Source: Ignavibacteriales bacterium (GTDB taxonomy: Bacteria > Bacteroidota > Ignavibacteria > Ignavibacteriales > Ignavibacteriaceae). Taken from it: DNA of 64,000 nucleotides. Location: positions 1,736,001 to 1,800,000 of the forward strand of contig JADJEI010000001.1 of assembly GCA_016709155.1 (NCBI GenBank), given 5' to 3'. The notes under the pieces were generated by a model that did no database searches, was not told where the DNA came from, and was given only the letters and a program-made list of their open reading frames with translations. A program made the position numbers and the translations under genes. Shown in pieces: positions 1 to 8,237 of this stretch. Numbering within the stretch: position 1 is the stretch's first letter; every line of letters begins with the position of its first letter.

Positions 1-294
1 GGAGGTTTCGTCGTTTGAAAATTTAGGAAGGTCGTTGGCTCGTTCTTTAATACCATGAGTTCTCATCCAGATATAACCCTCATTTCCATGACCGCCGGTT
101 TCAATATCTGAGGCTTCTTTTTCGATCATATTGACAAGAAATTTGTTGTACAAATCCCTTAAAGCCGTTCGCTCTACTGCAGAAAGGTTGTCTATATTCT
201 TAAGCACAAAAGCAACTCTCTCGGCATTCGAATAATAACCGGGGATAGTTGAAACAAAATTAGTAAGGATATTTCTTTCTGCGTCTATCTTCAC
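1..294 (-). CDS. Probable PilT-like type IV pilus ATPase, N-terminal part (cut by window edge)
   Basis: An open frame of 98 codons runs off the left edge of the window. It would start with GTG at 292-294; an in-frame stop lies five codons upstream and there is no ATG. The visible protein has a helical N-terminal segment followed by a stretch containing EASDIETGG and GYIWMRTHG. This resembles the 'ASDI...' strand of the N-terminal domain of PilT/GspE-type ATPases. The Walker motifs would lie beyond the edge. It follows the PilB-like gene at 391-2184 on the same strand with a gap of about 100 nt, which fits a retraction ATPase at the end of a pilus operon. Family assignment is inferred from the short motif and context. 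Confidence 0.5.
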   Translation of the reverse strand, partial: MKIDAERNILTNFVSTIPGYYSNAERVAFVLKNIDNLSAVERTALRDLYNKFLVNMIEKEASDIETGGHGNEGYIWMRTHGIKERANDLPKFSNDETS

Positions 295-390
295 TTTTCT
301 AACTGATAATTATTTAGATTTATATTTTATTTATTCAATTGATCACTAAATTTTGAAATGACATGTAAAATATCCTTCCGAATCGGTAAA

Positions 391-2184
391 TTACTCATCA
401 GAAGTGGAAGCTAAGACTTCCTCGATTGAGGATAAGCCAAGTTTCACTTTTTCCAGTCCGGCTTCTCTAAGATTAAGAGTACCGTCCTTTTTAGCCTGAA
501 TTCGCACCTTTTCTTCATCTACGTCTTCTCCAGAGCGAACGATGATTTGGCGAATCTCCTTTGTAAAATACAAAGCCTCGTGAATAGCGAGCCTGCCTTT
601 ATAACCAGAACCGCCGCATTTTGAACATCCTTTGGCTTCATAAACCGTATAATTTCGCCATTCTGCAATGTTTAGCCCCGCGGCTTCCATTAATGGCTCA
701 TCAAAATTCGCAAGTTTTTTCTTACAGTCATTGCAAAGCCTTCTAATCAACCTTTGTGCCACAATTAAATTAATTGCATAAGCTATTAGAAATGGTTCGA
801 TTCCCATCTTATATAATCTTGCCACTGCGCTTGGAGCGTCATTTGTGTGAAGCGTAGAAAAAGTTAAGTGCCCGGTATTAGCTAATTTAACAGCAACTTC
901 TGCAGTTTCCTTGTCACGCATTTCACCGACAAGAACAATATCGGGATCGTGACGAAGAATTGACCGGATTGCCTGCTCAAAATTCATTTTAAAGCCAATT
1001 TTTAATTGTCTTGCCCCTTTAATTACATACTCCACCGGATCTTCAACTGTTAGCACGTTTACAGTTGGATCAATTACCTGGTACAATGCCGCAACGAGGG
1101 TTGTACTTTTTCCACTCCCTGTTGGTCCGGTTAGGATAACCATTCCCTGCGGCTGCTTGATAGCTTTTATAAATGCATCTTTGCTGTAACCGCTTAACCC
1201 AAGCTTTTCAAGATCAGTGATAACTTTTCTATCGTCAAGAATTCTTATTACAATACTTTCAAATTTATTTTTTAATTCAGTCCCAACCATTGGCAGCACT
1301 GAAACTCTATACCGAATGATATGATCATCAATTTCGCGCTGCATAAAACCATCCTGCGCCATTTCTCTTTCAAATCTATCCATACCCTTTCCGCGATCTT
1401 TAATTACAGAAACGATAGCCTCGGGCAATGTGTTTTCCTGTGTGTGCCAAAGTTGGAGTTCACCATCGAGACGAAAATATATTTCAGTTTTATTCCCAAC
1501 TTTGGGGACAAAATGAATATCGCTTGCACCCTTTCTAACACCTTCAACAAGTGCAGCTTCAACTAAATTTATTAAAGCACTTTTGTTTATTTCTGCATCA
1601 AGTTCCTGCTCATCAAGTCCGCTTTCATCACGCTCGAGATGGATCATATCGGCAGATTCATCCTCCATCATTTTAAGATAGATATTTTCAGGAGGGAGAA
1701 TTAACTGGATAAGTTTTTCGTAATCTTTTTTCTTAATGAAAATTACTTCATACTTTTTTACATTCAGACCAAAAGCAATTTTGGGGATGTTTCTATCAGT
1801 GGGGTCAATAGAGGCAAGGATGAGTTTATCTTTTATTTTTTCGTCAAACATAAAAGGAATAACATGATGTTCCAGCATCTGGTTTTTTAAATTTTCACCG
1901 GAGCTGTTTATTAAGCCCTTTATGGCTTCTAATTTACTTGCCGGAATCTCTTCTACCCGAACATCTAATTCTCTGAATGCATATAGAACAGCGACTTCTC
2001 GAAATATTGTATCGTGATCATAATTAAAATCCTGAACGAGTATTTGTGCAAGATTTCTTTTTATCTTACTCTTATCATTAATTTTAGCATTTAGCGCCCT
2101 CTCAAGCATTTGGGCATCTATTATTCCCTTCTTAAATAAGAGATAACCTATTTTATCAGTAAGCTCAAGATTTGTTTCGATCAT
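391..2184 (-). CDS. pilB: PilB/GspE-family secretion or pilus assembly ATPase
   Basis: A 597-residue hexameric traffic ATPase that would power pilin or pseudopilin assembly at the inner membrane. The N-terminal ~150 residues look like a GspE/MshE N-terminal domain. The central domain has a Walker A GPTGSGKST near residue 352, a Walker B DPDIVLVGEMRD near 411 and the His-box TFSTLHTNDA just after. Two CxxC pairs (LCNDC and CSKCGGSGYKG, about 480-525) form the zinc-binding element typical of assembly ATPases. Its start ATG overlaps the stop of the upstream pilC-like gene by 4 nt, so the two are translationally coupled. Type IV pilus and type II secretion ATPases cannot be told apart here; pilin-like genes in the same operon favour a pilus-like machine. 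Confidence 0.9.
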   Translation of the reverse strand: MIETNLELTDKIGYLLFKKGIIDAQMLERALNAKINDKSKIKRNLAQILVQDFNYDHDTIFREVAVLYAFRELDVRVEEIPASKLEAIKGLINSSGENLKNQMLEHHVIPFMFDEKIKDKLILASIDPTDRNIPKIAFGLNVKKYEVIFIKKKDYEKLIQLILPPENIYLKMMEDESADMIHLERDESGLDEQELDAEINKSALINLVEAALVEGVRKGASDIHFVPKVGNKTEIYFRLDGELQLWHTQENTLPEAIVSVIKDRGKGMDRFEREMAQDGFMQREIDDHIIRYRVSVLPMVGTELKNKFESIVIRILDDRKVITDLEKLGLSGYSKDAFIKAIKQPQGMVILTGPTGSGKSTTLVAALYQVIDPTVNVLTVEDPVEYVIKGARQLKIGFKMNFEQAIRSILRHDPDIVLVGEMRDKETAEVAVKLANTGHLTFSTLHTNDAPSAVARLYKMGIEPFLIAYAINLIVAQRLIRRLCNDCKKKLANFDEPLMEAAGLNIAEWRNYTVYEAKGCSKCGGSGYKGRLAIHEALYFTKEIRQIIVRSGEDVDEEKVRIQAKKDGTLNLREAGLEKVKLGLSSIEEVLASTSDE

Positions 2185-3554
2185 GTCTGATTATTTTCAA
2201 TTTGAATAATTGATGCAGCCCCCGGTGTTTTAGGACGAACTGTAGCTGTTTCGGCAGAGACAAGTGTTAATGCAATCATGACAACCATAATAACCATTGC
2301 AATTACTACCTGGATAAGTTCAATTAAATTTTTCAATTTATAAACCGTTTCGCTTTCGTAGTAATTTGCTAATTGCAGTGTCGTGTTTTTAATAGTACCT
2401 GTTTCTTCGCCGGAATGAAATCGCGAGAGAGCTGTTTCTGTAAAAACTCCTGCGGCTTCAAATGAGTCTGTCATTCCAATTCCCTTTTTAATCATCATTG
2501 GAATTGCAATTGTTTTAATTCGCTCTTCGAAATAACGATTGTCAGTTGCTTCTGCAGCAATTTTGATTGGCTCTATGCTTTCGGCAGAGCCGCTGTAAAG
2601 AGCATAAAACACGCGGCAATAAACTTCAATTAATGTTTTATGAACCAACGGACCCAAAACAGGAATGGACAACATAAATTTATCAACCCATAACCCGCCT
2701 TTTTTCGTTTTTGACCATTGCCAAAAAACGATGGGGGGGATGGCACAAACAAGCCCAACTAACATCCAATTCTCAACAAGAAAGTCACTGATCTTTAGTG
2801 TAAATGCAGTCATAGGCGGCAGATCAATACCGAATTTAACAAATAGTTTTGCAGTTTCGGGAAATATATACCCGACATAGAAAAGCACTGCAAGAAATAA
2901 AACGAAAAGAGTAACTGCAGGAGTGATTAATGCGCTTTTAAGATTTTTCCTAAATTCCTGTCTGCGCTCTAAAAACTTTGCTGTCGATTTATAGATTTCC
3001 GCCATGTTGCCGCTTTTAGATGCAAGCCCAAGCATGTAAGCCGTAAATTTTCCGAATACGACTTGATACCTCAAAAATGTAGTTTCACTGTCAGCGCCTT
3101 TTTTTAATTCATTATTAATTTCTTTTAATGTTTCTTTAAGTGCCTTGTTTTGTGTGTCGTTAATAAGCAGGGTTAATATTTCGGCATAAGCTAATTTTTG
3201 ATCAAGCAGTTCCGCGCTTATTTTTACAAAAGTAACAATGTCGGAGGTAGGAGGTTTACGTTGGAAATCGAGAAGTTTTTTATGAACCGAAACAATATTA
3301 TACCCCATCCTTCTTAAAGCGTCTTCAACTTCCCTTTTATTGAAAGCTTTTTGCTCGCCGGTAATAGGCTTCTCTTTACCTTTTCTGACTTTATACAGGA
3401 AGGTGGATTTTTTTTCGATGCTCAGAATCTTGAGATGATTTTTATCCGCAAGCTTCTGAATTTTTTGTTTTCCTTCTTTAGCAGAGTTCACCGAAAGAGT
3501 TCCGGTGATGGTCTGTCCCGAAGTTTTCTGTGCAGTAAATTTATATTCTAGCAT
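2181..3554 (-). CDS. pilC: PilC/GspF-family inner-membrane platform protein
   Basis: A 457-residue polytopic protein of the type II secretion F / PilC family, the platform on which the assembly ATPase acts. An N-terminal cytoplasmic part (~100 residues) with two short repeats is followed by the first GspF domain and a membrane hairpin around residues 205-270. A second GspF domain follows, and a hydrophobic helix near the C-terminus (LIELIQVVIAMVIMVVMIAL) anchors it. Motifs such as FHSGEETGTI match the second domain. It overlaps pilB by 4 nt and lies about 100 nt downstream of the second pilin gene, separated from it by a strong hairpin at 3571-3606. The length is somewhat greater than the usual ~400 residues because of the N-terminal extension. 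Confidence 0.88.
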   Translation of the reverse strand: MLEYKFTAQKTSGQTITGTLSVNSAKEGKQKIQKLADKNHLKILSIEKKSTFLYKVRKGKEKPITGEQKAFNKREVEDALRRMGYNIVSVHKKLLDFQRKPPTSDIVTFVKISAELLDQKLAYAEILTLLINDTQNKALKETLKEINNELKKGADSETTFLRYQVVFGKFTAYMLGLASKSGNMAEIYKSTAKFLERRQEFRKNLKSALITPAVTLFVLFLAVLFYVGYIFPETAKLFVKFGIDLPPMTAFTLKISDFLVENWMLVGLVCAIPPIVFWQWSKTKKGGLWVDKFMLSIPVLGPLVHKTLIEVYCRVFYALYSGSAESIEPIKIAAEATDNRYFEERIKTIAIPMMIKKGIGMTDSFEAAGVFTETALSRFHSGEETGTIKNTTLQLANYYESETVYKLKNLIELIQVVIAMVIMVVMIALTLVSAETATVRPKTPGAASIIQIENNQT

Positions 3555-3570
3555 AATTCCTTTAAAATAG

Positions 3571-3606
3571 AAAGGCTGACAAAATATAACAATTTTGTCA
3601 GCCTTT
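3571..3606 (-). terminator. 15-bp perfect hairpin between pilin and pilC genes
   Basis: The arms AAAGGCTGACAAAAT and ATTTTGTCAGCCTTT pair perfectly around a 6-nt loop. The hairpin sits in the 103-nt gap between the second pilin and pilC. The run after it on the minus strand is only weakly U-rich. It could be a partial terminator or a stabilising 3' hairpin that lets pilin mRNA accumulate above the assembly genes. Confidence 0.6.
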
Positions 3607-3657
3607 AGAAAATATTATTTGATTAATCTATCTCATTTAATTAATAATTCTTTAATA

Positions 3658-4026
3658 TTAATTAACTGATGATGTAATTGCTGTCGAGGTTACAGTTGTA
3701 GTAACTTCCCAACTATAATCAGAATCCAATGGTGTTCCTGTTAATGTAACCGTGGAAGCTCCGACGCTAGCCGACCATGTTGTGGTAGGAGTAGAAGCTA
3801 AAGATGCAGGAACTGACCAGCCAGTGAAAGAATTTCCACCACCATCCATTGAGGTTGGTTTCTTGTAATACTGCTGAGCAAGAGCGCCAAGGTTTGTACC
3901 TTCAGAGATGATAGTGTCTTTTGCTGAAGATTCTGCATTTGCGTTAAACAAGTTGATGCCGACGACTACAGCTATACCAACTACGATTACGCCAAGAACG
4001 ATTAAGAGAAGTTGTTGTTGACCCAT
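3658..4026 (-). CDS. Short type IV pilin-like protein lacking Glu5 (copy 2)
   Basis: A 122-residue protein that starts MGQQQLLLIVLGVIVVGIAV: a two-residue leader ending in Gly, then a long hydrophobic helix to about residue 27. This is the layout of a very short prepilin leader plus N-terminal pilin helix. The +1 residue would be Gln rather than Phe/Met, and the usual Glu at +5 is replaced by a hydrophobic residue. The rest is a small Ser/Thr/Val-rich globular domain containing a Gly-rich loop (DGGGNSFTGW). It is paralogous to the gene at 4074-4454: same first eight residues and a matching K-P-x...GGGxSF(T/E)GW(S/D)(I/V)P block. It lies just upstream of pilC/pilB on the same strand. The pilin role is inferred from architecture and operon context. 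Confidence 0.75.
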   Translation of the reverse strand: MGQQQLLLIVLGVIVVGIAVVVGINLFNANAESSAKDTIISEGTNLGALAQQYYKKPTSMDGGGNSFTGWSVPASLASTPTTTWSASVGASTVTLTGTPLDSDYSWEVTTTVTSTAITSSVN

Positions 4027-4073
4027 GATAGATCTCCTTTATATATATTTATGAGTATTGTTAATTAGAACAT

Positions 4074-4454
4074 TTAGTTTAATATTTCTGATGTTACAGA
4101 ATTAGGTTCCACTGTTGTTTGAACTTTCACTGAATCATCATCGTTCACTACATCATTTCCCGTGCCAATGATTATTACCTTTGAAGCTTCAACGCTCGCA
4201 GTGTAGTAACCACTTGAAGTCGCTGTCAATTGATCGGGGATATCCCAACCTTCAAAACTAAAACCACCCCCTCCGAATGTTTTAGGTTTTTCATAAAATG
4301 TCATAGCCATATTTCCCAGATTCATACATTCAGTCATTACTATATCACGTTTTGTATCCGCTGCATTTTGTCTAAACAAAGTAATGGCAAAAGCTATTGC
4401 TATTGCTACTACAATTAGACCAATTACTATGAGTAACAGTTGTTGCTGTCCCAT
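4074..4454 (-). CDS. Short type IV pilin-like protein lacking Glu5 (copy 1)
   Basis: A 126-residue paralogue of the gene at 3658-4026 and the first gene of the operon. It begins MGQQQLLLIVIGLIVVAIAI, so it has a minimal Met-Gly leader followed by a hydrophobic helix with no charged residue at position +5. The globular part keeps the block EKPKTFGGGGFSFEGWDIP seen in the paralogue, and the two genes are separated by only 47 nt. The tandem arrangement suggests major and minor subunits of one filament, or a recent duplication. A shine-dalgarno-like AAGGA lies upstream of the ATG. Nothing here shows whether a PilD-type peptidase cleaves after the Gly. Confidence 0.75.
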   Translation of the reverse strand: MGQQQLLLIVIGLIVVAIAIAFAITLFRQNAADTKRDIVMTECMNLGNMAMTFYEKPKTFGGGGFSFEGWDIPDQLTATSSGYYTASVEASKVIIIGTGNDVVNDDDSVKVQTTVEPNSVTSEILN

Positions 4455-5021
4455 CTAAAATCCTTTTATATACGTTTCGGGGTTATTAACAAGAAAAAAA
4501 GTGCCAAAAAATTTTTATTAGTAAAGCATTTGAAAAGCTTCGAAAAAATAACGTTGAATTATTAAGGAGAATATTTTACAGGTAAAGTTGGCATAAATAG
4601 TAAATGTTACTTCCGGGGAACTGTTTATTCCTTTTTTTGATGAATAATGGGGGTAGCAATAAAAAGAATTTTAGTGAGCAGTTAAGAAATACTGACCGAT
4701 TGGACTTCCTTAACTCACTGCCCTCTGAAAATTATTCGCCTGCATTTCCACTCCAAAATTTCTATCGGAATAAATTACTTGTAAGAACGGGAAATTTAGC
4801 CCAAAATTACCGACATCTTTTCGATAAGAAATGCCGATAGACTAGGGATTACTTAATTCAGTATATTTATTATGAAAGACTTCTGATGGCATTGCCATTA
4901 GAAATCTATTTTTCAGGGGTCTTCATGAGTAATCAATTGGGAATTAGATGATATAAAAAAACATTTTAATAAAAGGGAAAGAAGTTTATTTTTGTAGATC
5001 AAAAAAAAGGATTACTTAACA
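4455..5021. other. Intergenic region between divergent pilin and lipoprotein genes
   Basis: 567 nt without a convincing gene. A 78-codon open frame at 4604-4840 has no family resemblance. Reading toward the pilins, TTGGCAC occurs near 4500-4506 but the expected partner GC of a sigma-54 promoter is absent at the right spacing. No other structure is evident. Confidence 0.5.
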
Positions 5022-5516
5022 ATGAGAATAAATAAAATCTATTCTATTACTATGCTCTTAACAGCACTAACGTTTTTATTTGTTATTGGCTGTGAGAAAA
5101 AGACAGAAACAAACCCGGAAGAAAAAGTTGAAACAACAATTGAAAAACCCGTTGTTGAAACTACGGTAGAAAAAGTTGATTCTGTTAAGCCGGAAGAACC
5201 AAAAATAGTTATTCCGGATATGCTTGGTACCTGGTCGGGAACGTTTGACAGCCGCGCATGCACGTTGAAAATAACTAAACAAGACAGCATAGCTTTTAGC
5301 GGAAGCATTACCATAAATTACAGAGAGGTTGTAAATCAATCTGTTTCGGGCACTATTAATGTCGAAAAAAACACTGTATCTATGAAAGATCTAATCCATA
5401 GCAGATATCAGGGAACTTATTCTGGAAAACTTTCTTCTGACATGAAGAATCTTGCCGGAACCTTTACGATTACAGTTGATAAGAAAAATTTATCATTTAA
5501 CTTGAACAAAAAATAA
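5022..5516 (+). CDS. Lipoprotein of unknown function
   Basis: A 164-residue protein with a lipoprotein signal peptide: basic N-terminus, hydrophobic stretch and lipobox FVIGC with Cys near residue 24. A Glu/Lys/Val/Thr-rich linker of about 40 residues follows (repeats of VETTVEK type). The C-terminal domain begins MLGTWSGTFDSRACTLKI, a beta-rich lipocalin-like or 'extracellular lipid-binding' style fold by appearance. Alternating GTxSGxLSxDMKNLAGTFTI strands support a small barrel. The mature protein should be anchored in the outer or inner membrane. It is followed 25 nt later by another lipoprotein on the same strand, so the two are probably co-transcribed. I do not recognise a specific family. 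Confidence 0.75.
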   Translation: MRINKIYSITMLLTALTFLFVIGCEKKTETNPEEKVETTIEKPVVETTVEKVDSVKPEEPKIVIPDMLGTWSGTFDSRACTLKITKQDSIAFSGSITINYREVVNQSVSGTINVEKNTVSMKDLIHSRYQGTYSGKLSSDMKNLAGTFTITVDKKNLSFNLNKK

Positions 5517-5541
5517 TCATCAATAAAAAAGGAAAACCTTA

Positions 5542-6303
5542 ATGAACAAAATACTCTCGTTATTATTCATTCTTTCAATTGGATTTGTTTTATCTTCCTG
5601 CGACAGCACTACCGATCCAGTAATTCCACCTGTCACTACCGGCAGCGTTTACCTCGAATCAACCCCTGCCGGAGCAGAAATTTGGGTAGATGGTGTAAGC
5701 TCCGGTAAAGTTACTCCTGACAGCGTAACTAATATAGAAGAAGGAAACCATAACATAACCTTAAAACTTGCCGACTATGACGATACAACTTTCACAATGA
5801 CAGTGATTGCTGGACAACAGGTCTCTAATGATGTAACAATGATTTCAAATCTTTTCTTGACTCATTATGGTGGAACGGTTAATATAGTTAGGCTTTGGGA
5901 AACATTAGGAACAACCTCCGATCAACCAAGCGGGCTTGATCTATCTTCGGGAAATCCCTATGGAATATCTTCATCGGATGCCGATAAAGTTGATATTTAT
6001 TACTCAAGCAATGGTTTCTTAGTAAAAAGTGCTGATCTTGCTTCTGGGTTAACAAGAGTTACAGATTTTATGGTTGGCGGCGCCAGTGATTTAAATGATG
6101 GACTTGACTCTCCGCTAAGATCCACCGGATTATGGCTTGATAATATGGGTGATAGGGAAACAAATTATGTTTATCTCTACGATAATGATGGGCACTATTC
6201 AAAATTAAAAATCGTTCAGTGGGGTGGGGGCGTACCTGGCGAACCTGCCTGGGTTGAAGTTGAATGGTGGTACAACGAAACAGTTGACGATGTAAGATTC
6301 TAA
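5542..6303 (+). CDS. PEGA-domain lipoprotein
   Basis: A 253-residue protein with a lipoprotein signal (lipobox VLSSC, Cys near residue 20). Residues about 35-98 form a PEGA domain: GSVYLESTPAGAEIWVDG followed by TPDSVTNIEEGNHNITLKL, the surface-layer-like repeat often found in envelope proteins. The remaining ~150 residues contain many Asp/Gly/Tyr residues (e.g. VYLYDNDGHYSKLKIVQW) and end near a Trp-rich segment; I do not recognise that part. The 25-nt gap from the preceding lipoprotein suggests one transcript, ending at the hairpin terminator at 6330-6358. Confidence 0.8.
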   Translation: MNKILSLLFILSIGFVLSSCDSTTDPVIPPVTTGSVYLESTPAGAEIWVDGVSSGKVTPDSVTNIEEGNHNITLKLADYDDTTFTMTVIAGQQVSNDVTMISNLFLTHYGGTVNIVRLWETLGTTSDQPSGLDLSSGNPYGISSSDADKVDIYYSSNGFLVKSADLASGLTRVTDFMVGGASDLNDGLDSPLRSTGLWLDNMGDRETNYVYLYDNDGHYSKLKIVQWGGGVPGEPAWVEVEWWYNETVDDVRF

Positions 6304-6329
6304 TCTTATCTTTTATAGATAGAATTTGG

Positions 6330-6358
6330 AGCCGCAGAGTTTTCTGCGGCTTTTTTTA
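6330..6358 (+). terminator. Rho-independent terminator
   Basis: A 9-bp perfect stem AGCCGCAGA/TCTGCGGCT with a 4-nt loop is followed by seven T. It lies 27 nt after the stop of the PEGA lipoprotein, and its T run overlaps the stop codon of the convergent aspS. Confidence 0.9.
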
Positions 6359-8125
6359 TTTCTTAATTTGAATATGAAGTTCGGCTAATTGCTCTTCTGA
6401 TACATCCGATGGGGCTTCATCCATTAAGGAAAGTGCCGATGCTGTTTTAGGGAAAGCTATCACATCTCTAATCGAATCTTCTCCTGCAAAAATCATTACC
6501 AATCTATCAAAACCAAATGCAATTCCTCCGTGAGGGGGGGCGCCGTACTTGAACGCATTCATTAAAAAACCAAATTTGTATTGTGCTTCTTCATCACTGA
6601 TACCGAGTGCTTTAAACATTTTTGCCTGCAGCTCAGAACTGTGAATTCTGATACTTCCGCCCGCAACTTCACTGCCATTTAACACAAGATCATAAGCCCG
6701 TGCGTGCACTTTTGACAGATCGCTATCCATAAACTCAACATCTTCGGGTCGGGGCGAAGTGAAAGGATGGTGCATTGCATAATATCTTTTAGTTTCTTCA
6801 TCCCACTCAAACAAAGGGAAATCAGTAACCCAGAGCAGCTTTGGTTCGGAGTCAGGTTTAATTAATTCAAGCCGCCTTGCCATTTCCAAACGGAGCGCAC
6901 CCATAATACTTAGTATTTTATTTTTTGCTCCTGAAAGAATTAAAATAAGATCGCCGTTTTTAGCGTTCATATTTTTTATTAATGATTTCTGTTCCGTTTC
7001 AGAAATGAACCTTGCAGTTGGTCCTTCAATTACTTCCTCTTTAATGCGCAGCCAGATTAGCCCTCCGGCGCCAAGTTTTTTTACAAAATCCGTAAGAGAA
7101 TCAAGCTGATTACGAGTGTATGTGCCGCAGCCTGATGCAAGCAAGCCGGTAATGATCCCATTATTATCAATTGAATCTTTGAATACTTTAAATCCTGTTT
7201 GAGTAAAAATCACATTCAAAGTAACGAGCTGAAGATCAAATCGAAGATCGGGTTTATCGCTGCCGTACTTTTCCATAGCTTCGTTAAAAGGTAATCTGGG
7301 CAATGGAAGTGGAAGTTCTTTGTTCCAAATCTGATTGTAAAATTCTTTCATCAAACCTTCAGCCATTTCAAAAATATTTTCCTGATCAACAAAAGACATC
7401 TCAACATCTATCTGAGTAAATTCGGGCTGACGGTCGGCGCGCAAGTCTTCATCTCTGAAACATTTTACAATCTGGAAATAACGATCGAACCCAGATACCA
7501 TCAGCAATTGCTTGTAAGTTTGCGGAGACTGCGGCAGAGCATAAAATTTTCCTTTATGAATTCTGCTTGGAACAAGATAATCGCGAGCACCTTCGGGAGT
7601 GCTTTTCATCAAGACAGGAGTTTCGATTTCAACAAAATTATTTTCATCAAAATATTTTCTGCTAATCTGATACATTTTATGCCGAAGTAAAAAATTTTTC
7701 TGGAGCGAAGGTCGGCGAAGATCGAGATAACGAAACTTCAATCGTAATTCTTCATTCGCATCAATAATATCTTTTATCGGGAAAGGCGGGGTGATCGCTT
7801 CATTAAGAATAATAAGTTTATCTGCCGCTATTTCAACAAGTCCTGTTTGCATCTCCCTATTTTCTGTTTCGGCACTTCTTTTTTGTACAGTTCCTTCAAT
7901 AGAAATAACAAATTCACCTCTTAGAGATTTTGCTAACTGATAACTTTCTTCGTTAATGGTTTGTTCAAATAGAACTTGAGTAATCCCGTAGCGATCACGC
8001 TCCCAAATGAATATGAGTCCGCCAAGATCTCGTCGTCTATCAACCCAACCATTTAAAACTACCCGTTGCCCAATATTGGTTTCTCGTAATTCACCGCAAG
8101 TATGAGTGCGTGTTTTAAAAATCAT
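6356..8125 (-). CDS. aspS: Aspartate--tRNA ligase
   Basis: A 589-residue class II aminoacyl-tRNA synthetase of the bacterial type, which charges tRNA-Asp in the cytoplasm. The N-terminal OB-fold contains GWVDRRRDLGGLIFIWERDR near residues 26-45. Motif 2 is FRDEDLRADRQPEFTQID near 220. A GAD insertion domain of the bacterial enzyme follows, and motif 3 is GIAFGFDRLVMIFAGE near 535. The length fits the bacterial family (~590). The gene converges with the lipoprotein pair to its left. Whether it is discriminating or also charges tRNA-Asn depends on gatCAB elsewhere, which is not in the window. Confidence 0.97.
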   Translation of the reverse strand: MIFKTRTHTCGELRETNIGQRVVLNGWVDRRRDLGGLIFIWERDRYGITQVLFEQTINEESYQLAKSLRGEFVISIEGTVQKRSAETENREMQTGLVEIAADKLIILNEAITPPFPIKDIIDANEELRLKFRYLDLRRPSLQKNFLLRHKMYQISRKYFDENNFVEIETPVLMKSTPEGARDYLVPSRIHKGKFYALPQSPQTYKQLLMVSGFDRYFQIVKCFRDEDLRADRQPEFTQIDVEMSFVDQENIFEMAEGLMKEFYNQIWNKELPLPLPRLPFNEAMEKYGSDKPDLRFDLQLVTLNVIFTQTGFKVFKDSIDNNGIITGLLASGCGTYTRNQLDSLTDFVKKLGAGGLIWLRIKEEVIEGPTARFISETEQKSLIKNMNAKNGDLILILSGAKNKILSIMGALRLEMARRLELIKPDSEPKLLWVTDFPLFEWDEETKRYYAMHHPFTSPRPEDVEFMDSDLSKVHARAYDLVLNGSEVAGGSIRIHSSELQAKMFKALGISDEEAQYKFGFLMNAFKYGAPPHGGIAFGFDRLVMIFAGEDSIRDVIAFPKTASALSLMDEAPSDVSEEQLAELHIQIKK

Positions 8126-8237
8126 TTTAGAATGTCTTCTCCATTATATTAGAATTTGCGGGCGAAAAATATTAAATGATGATGGGTAATCAAATTCTTA
8201 TTATTTTAAATTATTAGTTTGACTAAAAAATATCAAA

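Noticed and set aside
4480..4520. Sigma-54-like promoter (TTGGCAC) upstream of the first pilin gene
   Set aside because: The -24-like element is present on the minus strand, but the GC expected 10 bp later is TT, so the match is incomplete.
4604..4840. 78-codon plus-strand open frame
   Set aside because: No ribosome-binding site, no family resemblance and unusual composition; likely chance.
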